From assembly GCA_963765875.1 (NCBI GenBank), contig CAVXYK010000003.1, positions 124,001 to 188,000 of the forward strand: a stretch of 64,000 nt of DNA, read 5' to 3'. Under the pieces are notes generated by a model. That model made no database searches, had not been told where the DNA came from, and worked only from the letters and a program-made list of their open reading frames with translations. The DNA comes from JAWKOK01 sp963765875. Lineage in GTDB: Bacteria > Chloroflexota > Anaerolineae > Caldilineales > Caldilineaceae. The first letter of the stretch is position 1, and every line of letters starts with the position of its first letter. The position numbers and the translations under genes are program-made. Shown here piece by piece: positions 45,869 through 56,061 of this stretch.

Positions 45869-46522
45869 TCATTGGTCAGTCGCATCAGTCCAGTCGCCAG
45901 CCTCATCGGTATTCCCTCCTCTAGCCAAGAATGCCCGGAACTCATTGGCATTGAGCGCAGACGCTTCCTCGGAGCTGATTGGGTCTGCTTCCCCCTCCAT
46001 CGAGGATAGCGCTGAGATCCTCTTCCATGGTCGGCGCTCCACCTGTATGCTGAAGATGCAGCAAGAATCGGCTCGATCACATCAATGATCGACGTCCAAA
46101 AAGAGTCCGGCAGTGACTTCACCTGCCGGGAGGTTGATGATCAGCGTTCGCCCTCGGATGCCGCTGACACCTCGATCCAGCAGCGCATAGGACGTCTCTT
46201 CGACAGCGGTTGAACGCATTGCCTCTGCAAGGCCAGGCAGCAGGCGCTCAACCACCGCAAGCGTGGCTTCTGGAACGATCTCTTCAGAACCGGGGCCGGG
46301 TGCAGGATAGGTTCCACCCACAGTGATAAGCAGGTCCAATTCGTCTTCGTCACACCATTTCGTCAAGCGCTCCTCAACCAGGTTAAACTGGCTGACAGCC
46401 GCTTGTTCATTCAGAATCAGAACATCGGCCTCCAACTGCTGCAAGAGCGTCACGATGCCGCGCCCAGCGTCCTCATCAAGCTGAGGAACATACAGTATAC
46501 CGGTTCGAATTGCTGCAGACAT
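45869..46522 (-). CDS. MoaB/MogA-type molybdopterin-binding protein, several frameshifts near the 3' end
   Basis: The first 145 residues (from the ATG at 46522) match the MoCF/MogA fold of molybdenum-cofactor synthesis: LDLLITVGGTYPAPGPGSEE is the GGTG-like loop (here GGTYP), VERLLPGLAEAMR and ALLDRGVSGIRGRTLIINLP the next blocks. At NLP the frame is lost (about 46121-46130); the next frame continues SLPDSFWTSIIDVIEPIL, and two further single-base shifts near 46064 and 45998 would give an acidic tail ending at 45869. The tail reconstruction is tentative. A role in supplying molybdenum cofactor to the hydroxylase genes in this window is plausible but unproven. GGGG precedes the ATG. Confidence 0.65.
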
Positions 46523-46541
46523 ATATTTTCCCCAATACAAC

Positions 46542-46584
46542 AACCTCCAGAACGGTATCCAATGATGGATTCGTTCTGGAGGTT
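46542..46584 (-). terminator. terminator after the ribosomal gene cluster
   Basis: A perfect 13-bp stem (46542-46554 with 46572-46584) followed on the minus strand by GTTGTTGTATT. It lies between the rpsI stop (46700) and the MoaB-like gene, marking the probable end of the ribosomal transcript. Confidence 0.6.
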
Positions 46585-46699
46585 ATAGAATCAAACAGTT
46601 TTAGCGCTTGATCCTGAACAATAGCGTCAATTACAAGGCTATCACCTAAGCGGCAACTCAATTGCAATGAAGCCAGTCGGATCAATAAGGCCAGCAATT

Positions 46700-47090
46700 C
46701 TAGCGCTTTGTGTACTGCTTCGCCTTGCGAGCACGCTTGAGGCCAGGTTTCTTACGTTCCTTAGCACGTGCATCACGGGTCAAGAAACCCGCTGACTTCA
46801 AGCGCAGGCCGCATGTTGGCATCAGTCGCACAAAGCGCTCGCGAGATGCCATGGCGGACAGCGGAAGCTTGCCCTCCGTCACCACCACCCTTGACCTGCA
46901 CACTGATGTTGTAAGCGGCCTCTGTGCCGGTCAGCGTCAAAGGCTGCATCAGAATCATGCGATCCAGCGCACGGCCAAAATAATCATTCATCGGCAGATC
47001 ATTGACAACGATCTCACCGGTCCCAGGATACAGACGAACCCGGGCTGAAGCGGTCTTGCGGCGACCGATTGCTTCTACATACTCAGCCAT
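46700..47090 (-). CDS. rpsI: 30S ribosomal protein S9 (one frameshift)
   Basis: About 130 residues. AEYVEAIGRRKTASARVRLY is the canonical start, GGGDGGQASAVRHGISRAL the core signature, and GFLTRDARAKERKKPGLKRA to the end KAKQYTKR the conserved basic tail that reaches the P-site tRNA. The two parts are in different frames, joined near 46798-46804 by removing one base (PAL then KSAGFLTRD). An S9 without its tail would be abnormal, so an indel in the sequence is more likely than a mutant. It follows rplM by 11 nt. Confidence 0.93.
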
Positions 47091-47101
47091 CGTATTCTCC
47101 C

Positions 47102-47536
47102 CTACAATTCAAGCGTCTTGGGCTGCTGAGCAGCATGTGTGTGTTCGCCGCCGGCAAAGACGCGCAACTTCTTCATCTGAGCACGCCCGAGACGAGTCTT
47201 CGGCATCATTCCCTTGACGGCCTCAGTAATGACGCGATCCGGGAAACGATCCATCTGCTCGCGCATGGTGCGGCTTTTCAGTCCGCCAGGATAGCGAGAA
47301 TGACGATAGTAGTTCACGTCGTCAAGCTTGTTGCCTGTTACAACGATACGTTCGCAGTTGATCACGATGACAAAGTCACCGCCATCTACATGCGGGCTAA
47401 AGGTCGGCTTATGTTTTCCACGCAGGACTTGCGCAATTTCACTGGCAAGACGGCCCAGTGTTTGGCCGGTGGCGTCAACAACCCACCACTCACGTGCGGC
47501 CTTGGCGTCCTCGGCGCTTGGACTATATGTCTTCAC
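47102..47536 (-). CDS. rplM: 50S ribosomal protein L13
   Basis: A 144-aa 23S rRNA-binding protein. WWVVDATGQTLGRLASEIAQ and HKPTFSPHVDGGDFVIVINC match L13, as does YYRHSRYPGGLKS. The start is GTG at 47536 with GAGGAG 8 nt upstream; an ATG 39 nt earlier adds non-conserved residues. It forms the usual rplM-rpsI pair. Confidence 0.97.
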   Translation of the reverse strand: MKTYSPSAEDAKAAREWWVVDATGQTLGRLASEIAQVLRGKHKPTFSPHVDGGDFVIVINCERIVVTGNKLDDVNYYRHSRYPGGLKSRTMREQMDRFPDRVITEAVKGMMPKTRLGRAQMKKLRVFAGGEHTHAAQQPKTLEL

Positions 47537-47642
47537 GCTACAATCTCCTCTAAATATCTGTCCGTAAATTCTCAATGCCGATCCGACCTAAAACGGCGAA
47601 CCATGCTTCACAACCAAATTTGCAGATCGGAATCCGTACAAA

Positions 47643-48519
47643 TCAGATTCGGCTGCAACATTTCTCAAAATTCAAATATTGTTCAATGAACTGAAATTCA
47701 ACAATGATTCCCATCACAGTGGGATACTCAACCCGTTCCAGCACCAAGCCATTGGGTGAGACAGGTGGCGCAGATCGATGACGTGCCTTCGCTTCAAGAG
47801 CCTGCTGGAAATCTGCCGGCGACCATCTGCCGGTACCAACAGCCAACAAAGAACCAACTAAATTTCTTACCATCTGCCGTAAGAACGCACTGGCTGTAAC
47901 TGTAAAAACAAGCTTGCGAACAGGAAAAGCCAACACTGTCGGTGATTCATCTGTGGCCCATTGCCATTCAGCCCGAGTCACACAACGGACTGTGTTGACA
48001 CCTTGAGGCGGTTGTCCGAATGTCGCAAAATCATGCTCACCCAGAAGGCGAGCTGCGCTTCATTCATTGCAGTCACGTCAAGCAGACGTGGAACATACAG
48101 CCCATATCGATCCGTCAACGGTGACCGTGGCGGGATGGTCATCTCGTACTCGCCACACCAATTGCAAGACCATGTACCGATACGTCCGAGACAGAGCGCT
48201 GAACCGTGGGTGAAAGCTCACCGGCGCCAAGCCGCTGCGATGGACACAGATCGACGAAGGCAGATGAGCGTTCCACGCTCGTTGGAAATCAGAAGCGGAA
48301 TGCTTCCATTGGCGCATGTACCCCGACAACCTGTCCGATAGCATGGACTCCGGCATCCGTTCTTCCAGAACCAATAACCCGTCCGTCAACCGAACTAAAC
48401 GCCCTCGCCGCATCTTCCAACATTCCCTGAACGGTGGGAACATCAACTTGATACTGAAAGCCATGAAAGTCGGTGCCATCATAGACGACAACGCCATAGA
48501 TATGCACAAGGAAGTTCAC
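47643..48519 (-). CDS. truA: tRNA pseudouridine synthase A (three frameshifts)
   Basis: TruA makes pseudouridine at tRNA positions 38-40. From the GTG at 48519, VVVYDGTDFHGFQYQ and the catalytic-Asp motif GSGRTDAGVHAIGQ are clear. The frame then shifts near 48310 (WKHSASDFQRAWNAHLPSSI, RFSALSRTYRY), again near 48155 (GEYEMTIPPRSPLTDRYGLY) and again near 48043 (GEHDFATFGQPPQGVNTVRC), before the C-terminal block SAFLRQMVRNLVGSLLAVGT. Two are extra bases and one a missing base. All family blocks survive in order, so the gene is probably whole in the organism. It lies between rplQ and rplM, a common arrangement. Confidence 0.85.
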
Positions 48520-48578
48520 AATGGCTGTCTCACAGAAAATCCGAGTTCAACCGACTGTCGCTACAGTCTAGAACAACG

Positions 48579-48956
48579 CTACTCGGAATCGACCAACTCC
48601 AAAATCACCATATTAGCGGCATCACCCTGGCGAGGGCCGATCTTGATCATCCGGGTGTATCCACCATTGCGATCTGCATAACGCGGCGCAAAGTCATCAA
48701 AGACCTTCTTCGCCAGCGTCTTGTCGTCCAAGAAAGCCACAAGCTGACGCTGCGCATGTACACGGTCAACCCGACCACTCATCCCATGCTTTGCCTTGGT
48801 GATGAGCTTCTCGGCATCGCCACGGATAGCACGCGCCTTGGTCTCTGTGGTTGTGATTCGTTCGTGTTTATACAGTTCTTTGATCAGATTGCGGATCAAC
48901 GCTTTGCGCGGCCCGGTCTGTCGACCAAGGGTATATCCAGCAACTCTATGTCGCAT
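48579..48956 (-). CDS. rplQ: 50S ribosomal protein L17
   Basis: A 125-aa protein near the polypeptide exit tunnel. MRHRVAGYTLGRQTGPRKAL and ITTTETKARAIRGDAEKLIT are the family signatures. Follows rpoA by 55 nt, the usual end of the alpha operon. Complete. Confidence 0.98.
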   Translation of the reverse strand: MRHRVAGYTLGRQTGPRKALIRNLIKELYKHERITTTETKARAIRGDAEKLITKAKHGMSGRVDRVHAQRQLVAFLDDKTLAKKVFDDFAPRYADRNGGYTRMIKIGPRQGDAANMVILELVDSE

Positions 48957-49011
48957 GTCGCCAACTCCCTAAAAGAGCACAGCCTATCGTATAAGGTCGA
49001 CAGGTTATCAA

Positions 49012-50062
49012 TCAGTCAATAACTACTTCATCAACAGGATCACTGACTTCAGAATCACTAGCCTCAGTATCCTCGTCGGTCCCATTTTCATCATCGGAAC
49101 TGTTGTCCCAGAACGCAGCCAAATCAACGCCCGGCACAGTCAGGTAGTTTTTCTCACCAAGCTTTTCGACAAGTTCGTCCAACGATTTTTTGCCGAAATT
49201 GCGAATGGCGAGCATCTCATCTTCGCCCTTTTCCATTCGCTTGAGAATCTCGCCAACCTTGGTGATACCCGCACGCTTCAAACAATTGTAGGCTCGTACG
49301 GTCAATTCAAGTTCCTCGATCGGCGCATCATAGACGCGGGCCGGAATGCCTTCATCCTCTTCTTCCGGCTGCTCAACCTCAGCGGTCTCTGCGCCGGCCA
49401 GCAAGGCACAGATGCTGAACGAGAATGGTAGAGGACTTGCGCATGGCATCTTCCGGCTGAACCGTACCGTCGGTCCAGATTTCCAGATTCAGCTTATCAT
49501 AATCGGTCTGCTGACCAATTCGTGTGCGTTCAACACGATATGCAGCTTTGCGCACCGGGCTGTAAATCGCATCCACTGGAATTTCACCGAGCGGCAACGG
49601 AGAACGCTCTTCTGCCGGGCTATATCCACGTCCTGTATTGACCACAAGCTCGAAATCCAGATCAACATCATTCGAATCTGCCGTAAGCAGATAATGATCA
49701 GGATTCAATATTTCCACTTCAGGCGGGCAAATTAAGTCACCTGCAGTCACTGGGCCTTCGTTAGAAATCTCAGCGTGAATACGTACCGGCTCTTCTCCGG
49801 TATAACGAAGTCGAATCTGTTTCACATTAAGAATCAATTGCGTTGTATCTTCTCGTACATTCGGAATCGACGAAAACTCGTGGTGAATGCCATTCAGACG
49901 AATGGACGCCACGGCCGCGCCTTCAAGGCTCGACAATAAAACACGTCGGAGCGCATTTCCCAACGTAATTCCATAGCCGCTTTCAAGCGGACTAATGACG
50001 AAATGGCCGTAGTTCTGTGAGCTTGCCTCGACCTCAATTTTGGGTAAAACCATGTTTAGCAC
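49012..50062 (-). CDS. rpoA: DNA-directed RNA polymerase alpha subunit (one frameshift)
   Basis: The N-terminal dimerisation domain (YGHFVISPLESGYGITLGNA, LRRVLLSSLEGAAVASIRL) and the C-terminal domain that binds UP elements and activators (LTVRAYNCLKRAGITKVGEI, NFGKKSLDELVEKLGEKNYL) are both intact but in different frames. The break is at about 49411-49421 after KSSTILVQH. Restoring a lost copy of an 8-bp direct repeat (TTCAGCAT) would read LVQHFSICALLAG, as expected. The start is GTG at 50062 with GGAGG 6 nt upstream, also allowing ATG at 50053. The acidic C-terminal tail is longer than usual. The gene is essential, so the break is probably not real. Confidence 0.95.
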
Positions 50063-50196
50063 AGGTACCCTCCAGTCCTTTCCGCATTGGCAACAGGGGG
50101 TTCATCACCCACTTCGCACATAAATGTGAATGACCAACTGACGCTGCAATACCTGACACCAGACCACCGAGCCGAATAACAAAGCGTCCCTGACGG

Positions 50197-50835
50197 TTAG
50201 CGACTGTAGTATTCAACAATCAGCTGCTCATTCAGCGGAATTTCGACGTCTTCACGGCGGGGCTCCGCAACGACGGAACCTTTCATATCAGCCACGTTCA
50301 GATTGAGCCAAGCAGGCACAGTAACCGTGCCCTGCATCGCCTGAGCACGTTCCTTGAAATAGGCATTGGCACGACTGCGATCACGTACCGAAATCACATC
50401 GCCCGGGCTAACCTGGAAGGAAGGAATATCCGTCTTTCGCCCATTGACATCAAAATGCCCATGGATAACCAATTGCCGCGCCTGAGCACGACTGTCCGCA
50501 AATCCGAGTCGGTAGACAGTATTATCCAGACGGCTTTCCAAGATGGAGAGCAGCACCACACCAGTCAAACCCTTGCGGCGACTCGCCTCTTTGAAATATC
50601 GTCGGAATTGCTTTTCCATAATGCCATAAACGCGACGAGCTTTCTGCTTTTCCCGCAGCTGCAGGCCAAAGTCAGACGTCTTGCGACGGAATGAAGCACG
50701 ACGGCCATGGATACCCGGCGGAAACGAGCGGGTCTCAATTGCACATTTTGGGCTCAGACAGCGATCCCCTTTTAAGAAGAGCTTCTGTCCCTCTCGTCGA
50801 CACAATCGACAAACTGCGTCAGTATACCTTGCCAT
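50197..50835 (-). CDS. rpsD: 30S ribosomal protein S4
   Basis: A 212-aa primary assembly protein. MARYTDAVCRLCRREGQKLF contains a zinc-type Cys pair, completed by CLSPKC, so this is the zinc-binding form. SRLDNTVYRLGFADSRAQAR is the S4 RNA-binding domain. The ATG at 50835 has GGAGG 4 nt upstream; the longer frame before it is not conserved. Between rpsK and rpoA, as in the alpha operon. Confidence 0.98.
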   Translation of the reverse strand: MARYTDAVCRLCRREGQKLFLKGDRCLSPKCAIETRSFPPGIHGRRASFRRKTSDFGLQLREKQKARRVYGIMEKQFRRYFKEASRRKGLTGVVLLSILESRLDNTVYRLGFADSRAQARQLVIHGHFDVNGRKTDIPSFQVSPGDVISVRDRSRANAYFKERAQAMQGTVTVPAWLNLNVADMKGSVVAEPRREDVEIPLNEQLIVEYYSR

Positions 50836-50977
50836 CTTTCCTCCAAATAATAATGACTCTCCGGCAGAGACAGTCATTCCCATCTGTACCAAAACAGGTG
50901 ACGCAACAGATGCGCTCACCTGTTTTATTTGTCGTTCAAAATAATGATAAACGAGCCAGCAATTGTATCAAGGCTGT

Positions 50978-51382
50978 CTAGACGCGGCGCTTCTTCGGCG
51001 CACGGCAACCGTTATGCGGCAAGGGCGTAATGTCCGTAATAGACACAACACTCAATCCACCGGCTTGAAGAGAACGGATCGAACTTTCGCGACCAGGGCC
51101 AGGACCTTTGACAAAAACGTCGATTTCTCGCAGGTTAAAGTCACTTCTGGCAGTCTGGGCCACGCTCTGGGCCGCGAGCTGAGCGGCAAAGGGGGTCGAT
51201 TTACGACTGCCCTTGAAGCCGGCCGTACCGCTGCTTGCCCAGCAAAGGGTATTCCCAGCCAAATCCGTCACTGTGATAATCGTATTATTGAACGATGCAT
51301 AGATGTGCGCCTGACCGTGAGGCACATTCTTCTTCTCTCGTCGACTGGACCGTCGATCTCGTCGTTGTTGGGGTCTAGCCAT
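50978..51382 (-). CDS. rpsK: 30S ribosomal protein S11
   Basis: A 134-aa protein of the platform. HIYASFNNTIITVTDLAGNT and GPGPGRESSIRSLQ are conserved, and the end KKRRV is the typical basic tail. Complete. About 240 nt separate it from rpsM, a wider gap than elsewhere in the operon, with no visible feature. Confidence 0.98.
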   Translation of the reverse strand: MARPQQRRDRRSSRREKKNVPHGQAHIYASFNNTIITVTDLAGNTLCWASSGTAGFKGSRKSTPFAAQLAAQSVAQTARSDFNLREIDVFVKGPGPGRESSIRSLQAGGLSVVSITDITPLPHNGCRAPKKRRV

Positions 51383-51623
51383 CTTTGTTCCTCACACTAG
51401 CTTATAGATTCAGGACGAACGTCCACATTACCACATTCATTATCACCGTCATCGCCCAGGCCTGCTACACCAGACTACCTCACCACCGGTGAGATTAGCC
51501 TCAACGCACCAATGCAATGGGCCTTCGAACAACAGTGACGCACAGCCAACCAAAGAGCATCATCCCAGGCCGGCTGCGGAATCCGGATAAGACAGAACTC
51601 CCACAATGACCTAAAATGGCGAA

Positions 51624-52004
51624 CTACTTGGCGGCAACGCGCTTTCTGCCAGCAACGGTTCGGCGAACACCACGGCGGGTACGCGCATTCGTACGAGTGC
51701 GCTGCCCACGGCTCGGCAGATTACGCCGATGTCGCAAACCACGATAGCTGCCGATTTCCTGCAGCCGCTTAATGTTCATATTGACCTCACGCCGTAAATC
51801 ACCTTCGACCTGATAATTGCGGTCGATGTACTCACGGATTCGGGCCAATTGCGCCTCATCAAGATCCCTGACACGGATGTCAGCTGAAATCTGAGTGGCG
51901 TCCAATATCTGCTTGCTCGTTGTCCTGCCAATGCCGTAAATATACGTCAGGGCAATTTCAACTCGCTTGTCTCTAGGAATGTCAACACCAGCAATACGAG
52001 CCAT
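51624..52004 (-). CDS. rpsM: 30S ribosomal protein S13
   Basis: A 126-aa head protein contacting the 50S subunit. MARIAGVDIPRDKRVEIALT and SYRGLRHRRNLPSRGQRTRT are diagnostic, followed by the basic Arg-rich tail. Complete. It directly follows rpmJ. Confidence 0.98.
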   Translation of the reverse strand: MARIAGVDIPRDKRVEIALTYIYGIGRTTSKQILDATQISADIRVRDLDEAQLARIREYIDRNYQVEGDLRREVNMNIKRLQEIGSYRGLRHRRNLPSRGQRTRTNARTRRGVRRTVAGRKRVAAK

Positions 52005-52027
52005 GCGGTTTCCCCTCTATTCCTGCA

Positions 52028-52141
52028 CTATCCCTGCCGCTGTTTATGCTTCGGGTTGCTGCAAATCACGTATACGACGCCTCGGCGACGTACGATCTTG
52101 CATTTTTCACACATTTTCTTGACAGAAGGTCGAACTTTCAT
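52028..52141 (-). CDS. rpmJ: 50S ribosomal protein L36
   Basis: A 37-aa zinc-ribbon ribosomal protein found by reading the gap between rpsM and map. MKVRPSVKKMCEKCKIVRRR is the invariant opening, with Cys at CEKC and a third at VICSNPKHKQRQG followed by His (C-x2-C, C and H ligands). Length and sequence are canonical. The gene infA, often next to it, is absent from the 55-nt gap before map. Confidence 0.97.
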   Translation of the reverse strand: MKVRPSVKKMCEKCKIVRRRGVVYVICSNPKHKQRQG

Positions 52142-52196
52142 TAGTCGATACTCCCGATTAATCTTCTGAGCGCAACTTGACTAGTCTAGCATACAG

Positions 52197-53021
52197 TCAG
52201 GGCAGAGTCAAAATTTCTGGCCCGTTATTTGTTACAGCAATCGTATGCTCGAAATGTGCCGCTAGCCGTCCGCTCTTGTTCACGACGGTCCATTGATCAC
52301 GCAAGGTTTTGGTGTCAGCCGTACGCTGCTGCACCATGGGCTCAATCGCAATGACGAGCCCCGGTTCAATCACATAATTGGCGTCCGCATCGCCCGATAC
52401 GTAGTTCAATACCTGTGGCGGCTCATGCATCTGACGTCCAACGCCATGACCAGTATATCCACGAACAACGTAGAGTCCATTGTCCTCAATCACATTCTGT
52501 ATCGCCCGACTGATGTCCATGATTCGGTTGCCGACGACCGCCTGACGAATGCCCGCATACAGGCTTTCCTCAGTATATTGCATGAGCTTGACAGCCTGCT
52601 CGTCTATTTCTCCAACGGCATAGGTCCAGGCGCTGTCACCGATAAAGCCTCGATACCGAGAACCCACGTCAATACTGATCACGTCACCGGCTTTGAGAAT
52701 ACGATCCTTGCTCGGGATACCGTGTACCAGTTCATCATTGACGCTCGTACAGATCTGGGCAGGATAGCCATTGTACCCAATGAATGCTGATGTTGCGTTG
52801 TATTTCTGCAACACGCCCAAAGCCACTTGATCCAGTTCCCAAGTACTGATGCCCGGACGAACAGACTCCTTCAATGCCTTATGCACACGGGCAACAATTC
52901 GGCCGGCCTCACGCATGATCTGAATCTCACGCGGGCTTTTCAGGGTTGGCACTGGGCCGCGCTGCTGGCGTCGTCGCAAAGGTCGCCGTGGAGCTTTACT
53001 TTGGCGTCGAAAAACACTCAT
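52197..53021 (-). CDS. map: methionine aminopeptidase (type I)
   Basis: A 274-aa cotranslational enzyme removing the initiator Met. Metal ligands are visible: Asp in SIDVGSRYRGFIGDSAWT (two Asp), His in YTGHGVGRQMHEPP, Glu in AIEPMVQ and Glu in AAHFEHTIAV. A basic N-terminal extension of about 25 residues (RRQSKAPRRPLRRRQQRG) precedes the catalytic core and may bind the ribosome. The ribosome binding site is weak. Placed between adk and rpmJ in the ribosomal cluster. Confidence 0.97.
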   Translation of the reverse strand: MSVFRRQSKAPRRPLRRRQQRGPVPTLKSPREIQIMREAGRIVARVHKALKESVRPGISTWELDQVALGVLQKYNATSAFIGYNGYPAQICTSVNDELVHGIPSKDRILKAGDVISIDVGSRYRGFIGDSAWTYAVGEIDEQAVKLMQYTEESLYAGIRQAVVGNRIMDISRAIQNVIEDNGLYVVRGYTGHGVGRQMHEPPQVLNYVSGDADANYVIEPGLVIAIEPMVQQRTADTKTLRDQWTVVNKSGRLAAHFEHTIAVTNNGPEILTLP

Positions 53022-53089
53022 TCAGGTGTAGCCTATACTTCCAGTAACAATCTACATTCATCGAAAGCGGGTTGAACATCTCTACCAGT

Positions 53090-53749
53090 TCAGACGCCCA
53101 GCAGTGCCGCAAGGTCGGCCTGTACATCTTCGATCGACTGGCCGCCGTCTACCTCCGCCAACAGGGACTTGGCAAAGTAGTAACCTACCAGCGGCGATGT
53201 CTGCTTGTAGTAGACATAGAGACGATTTCGCACCGTGTCCGGCTTGTCATCATCACGTTGATAGAGTTCTCCTCCATCAACATCACAGATGCCTTCTTGT
53301 TTTGGCGGGTTGAAGTCGATATGAAAGACAGCGCCGCAAGAACGACAGACCCGTCGCCCGGTGATTCGGCGCATGGACTCATCGTCCTCAAGATTGATCA
53401 ATGGCGCCAGCGTCACACCGCCAAAGGGGGCGACAATTTCATCAAAGGCCGCAGCCTGATTGAGATTGCGCGGGAAACCATCCATGAGCGCTCCGCCTGC
53501 ACAATCGTCCTGAGCAAGGCGATCCTCAACCATCTGAATCGTCACTTCGTCAGGAACCAGTTCGCCCCGATCCATGTAGCTCTTGGCCAACAAGCCCAAT
53601 TCGGTGTCATTTTTCAGGTTGTACCGAAAAATATCGCCGGTCGAAACTTGCGGGATTCCCAACTTTTCTTCCAGTTGCCGCGCCTGAGTTCCCTTGCCTG
53701 CTCCTGGAACCCCCAACAGAACGATATATGTGCGTTTCGCATCACTCAT
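53090..53749 (-). CDS. adk: adenylate kinase
   Basis: A 219-aa enzyme converting AMP and ATP into two ADP. The P-loop is VPGAGKGTQARQL; the AMP-binding segment is STGDIFRYNL and GFPRNLNQA; the long LID carries zinc-type ligands CRSCGAVFH and GICDVDGG (Cys, Cys, Cys, Asp). I use the ATG at 53749; a GTG 21 nt earlier is possible. Lies downstream of secY, as in many bacteria, with a hairpin in between. Confidence 0.97.
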   Translation of the reverse strand: MSDAKRTYIVLLGVPGAGKGTQARQLEEKLGIPQVSTGDIFRYNLKNDTELGLLAKSYMDRGELVPDEVTIQMVEDRLAQDDCAGGALMDGFPRNLNQAAAFDEIVAPFGGVTLAPLINLEDDESMRRITGRRVCRSCGAVFHIDFNPPKQEGICDVDGGELYQRDDDKPDTVRNRLYVYYKQTSPLVGYYFAKSLLAEVDGGQSIEDVQADLAALLGV

Positions 53750-53903
53750 GATCTTCACTAGACCTTTCACTGCCGGTTTGAGTGTATATACGCTGGACGC
53801 AAGTCACGGGTTCTATCGGTCTGTGCGCCCCGCAAATGGGCCATCATGATAATGACCTCCCAAGTGCTCAGTTATCGTGAGCCTTTCGCTCAGGCTAGAA
53901 GTT

Positions 53904-53937
53904 GGAAGACAGAGACGCGGTCGCGTCTCTGTCTTCC
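53904..53937. terminator. strong palindrome between secY and adk
   Basis: GGAAGACAGAGACGCG and its exact complement, separated by two bases, form a stem of at least 15 bp. There is no T-run on the minus strand, so it may act as a processing site or attenuator within the operon rather than a full terminator. Confidence 0.5.
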
Positions 53938-53977
53938 GTAACAATTAAGTTTCGATCAAACTGCAACTGGTTACGTT

Positions 53978-55322
53978 CTAGCGGATGAAGCCTTCATAGT
54001 TGCGCATCATCAACTGCGCTTCGATCTGCTTCATCGTGTCGAGCACAACACCCACAACAATGAGCAAGCCGGTGCTGCTGATAATCAGCGACTGGTATCC
54101 GGTCAGGATGCCGGCCCCACCGAAGAGCGAATCAACAAAGATACCCACCAGGTACGGCAACACGGCCACAAAGCCAAGGAATAGAGCGCCTACCAACGTA
54201 ATCCGGCTCAGGACTTTGTTGAGATACTGCTCAGTACGCGGCCCCGGGCGGATGCCTGGAATGAAACCACCTTGCTTCTGGAGCGTTTCAGGCAGGTTCT
54301 GCTGCCTGAACATGACATCCGTGTAGAAGTAGGTGAAGGCCACCGTGAACAGGAAGTAGAGCAACCAATACAGGAAGTTTGTCGGGCTGAAAGCCGTCGC
54401 AAACCACTGTGCTACCGTGCCCATTGTGCCCGGCTGAGCTACAAAGTAGCTGGCCAAGGTGCTCGGCAGGATGAGCAGACTCTGTGCAAAGATCAGCGGA
54501 ATCATACCGGCGGTATTGACACGCAGAGGCACGTAGGTGCTCTGGCCGCCAACCATCATCATACGGTTTCCGCGCATTGTTCGTACACGCTTGCCGTACT
54601 GAACCGGAATGCGCCGTTGCCCCTCCTGCACCCACACAATCAGAGATAATGGTTGCGATCGTGATGAACACGAAGATGATGAGCAACAACGGCTCTTGCC
54701 AGAGCTGAGAGATCTGACGCGGCACAGAGGCTAGAATACCGGCAAAGATAATCAGTGAGACGCCATTGCCGATGCCCTGCTCCGTGATCAAGGTACCTAG
54801 CCAGATAGCGAACATGGTACCCGCTGTCATCGAAAGAATGATCGTGATCGATGTCAGTGCGTTCCCGTTGACGAAGCCCCAGTCAGGAATCACGCTAAGT
54901 CCGCCGGCAAGCGGCCGACTCAAGAGCGTAGCCTGGGCAACAGCCTGCAAGACAGCCAGCGGCACAGTCATGTAGTAAGTATACTGGTTGATCTTGTGGC
55001 GACCTTGATCGCCTTCCTTACTCAATTCTTCGAGCGCAGGTACAATCGGTGTGAGCAACTGCATGATAATCGAAGCGGTAATGTAAGGATAGACGCCCAG
55101 CGCCATCACACCCATCTGTGCGAGACCGCCACCGCTGAAGAAGTTCAACAGGCTCAACAACATGTTGGTATCGCCAGAGAACATCAGATCCAGCGCCTGG
55201 CGATCAATGCCGGGAATCGGGATATTGGCGGCAAACCGATACAAGACCAGAATGCCGATTGTTACCAGTAGTTTGTGACGCAAGTCGGGCAAACGAAATG
55301 CGTTGCGTACTGCATCAAGCAT
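53978..55322 (-). CDS. secY: protein translocase subunit SecY (one frameshift)
   Basis: Central channel of the Sec translocon, about 448 residues with ten membrane segments. From the ATG at 55322 (GGAGG 8 nt upstream) the frame runs through LLVTIGILVLYRFAANIPIP, the plug region and INQYTYYMTVPLAVLQ to IIFVFITIATIIS, where one extra base near 54641 breaks it. The other frame continues VWVQEGQRRIPVQYGKRVR, the conserved cytoplasmic loop, to the end MLMRNY-like segment QLMMRNYEGFIR. Both halves are perfectly conserved, and the gene is essential, so a consensus indel is the best explanation. Confidence 0.96.
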
Positions 55323-55460
55323 GAAATTTCCCTCCGCTGGCGGTACCACGACCACGCTCAGAACTGTGACGAATGTAGTCCGACAACCGTAGTCCAACAA
55401 CTCTAGTCAGACAGCATTCACCGAAACCAAGCGTTGTTTGGGAATCACCGCGAGTTGAAT

Positions 55461-55940
<480 letters not shown>

Positions 55941-56061
55941 GGTTACTAATCCTTAATATGAAATGATAAATGTACTGCGTAATTACGTACTGCGTAATAT
56001 GTAATCTTGAACTTCTGTCGAAGCCGTATTACGGTCTAGGCAGTACTGTTTACGCAGTACT

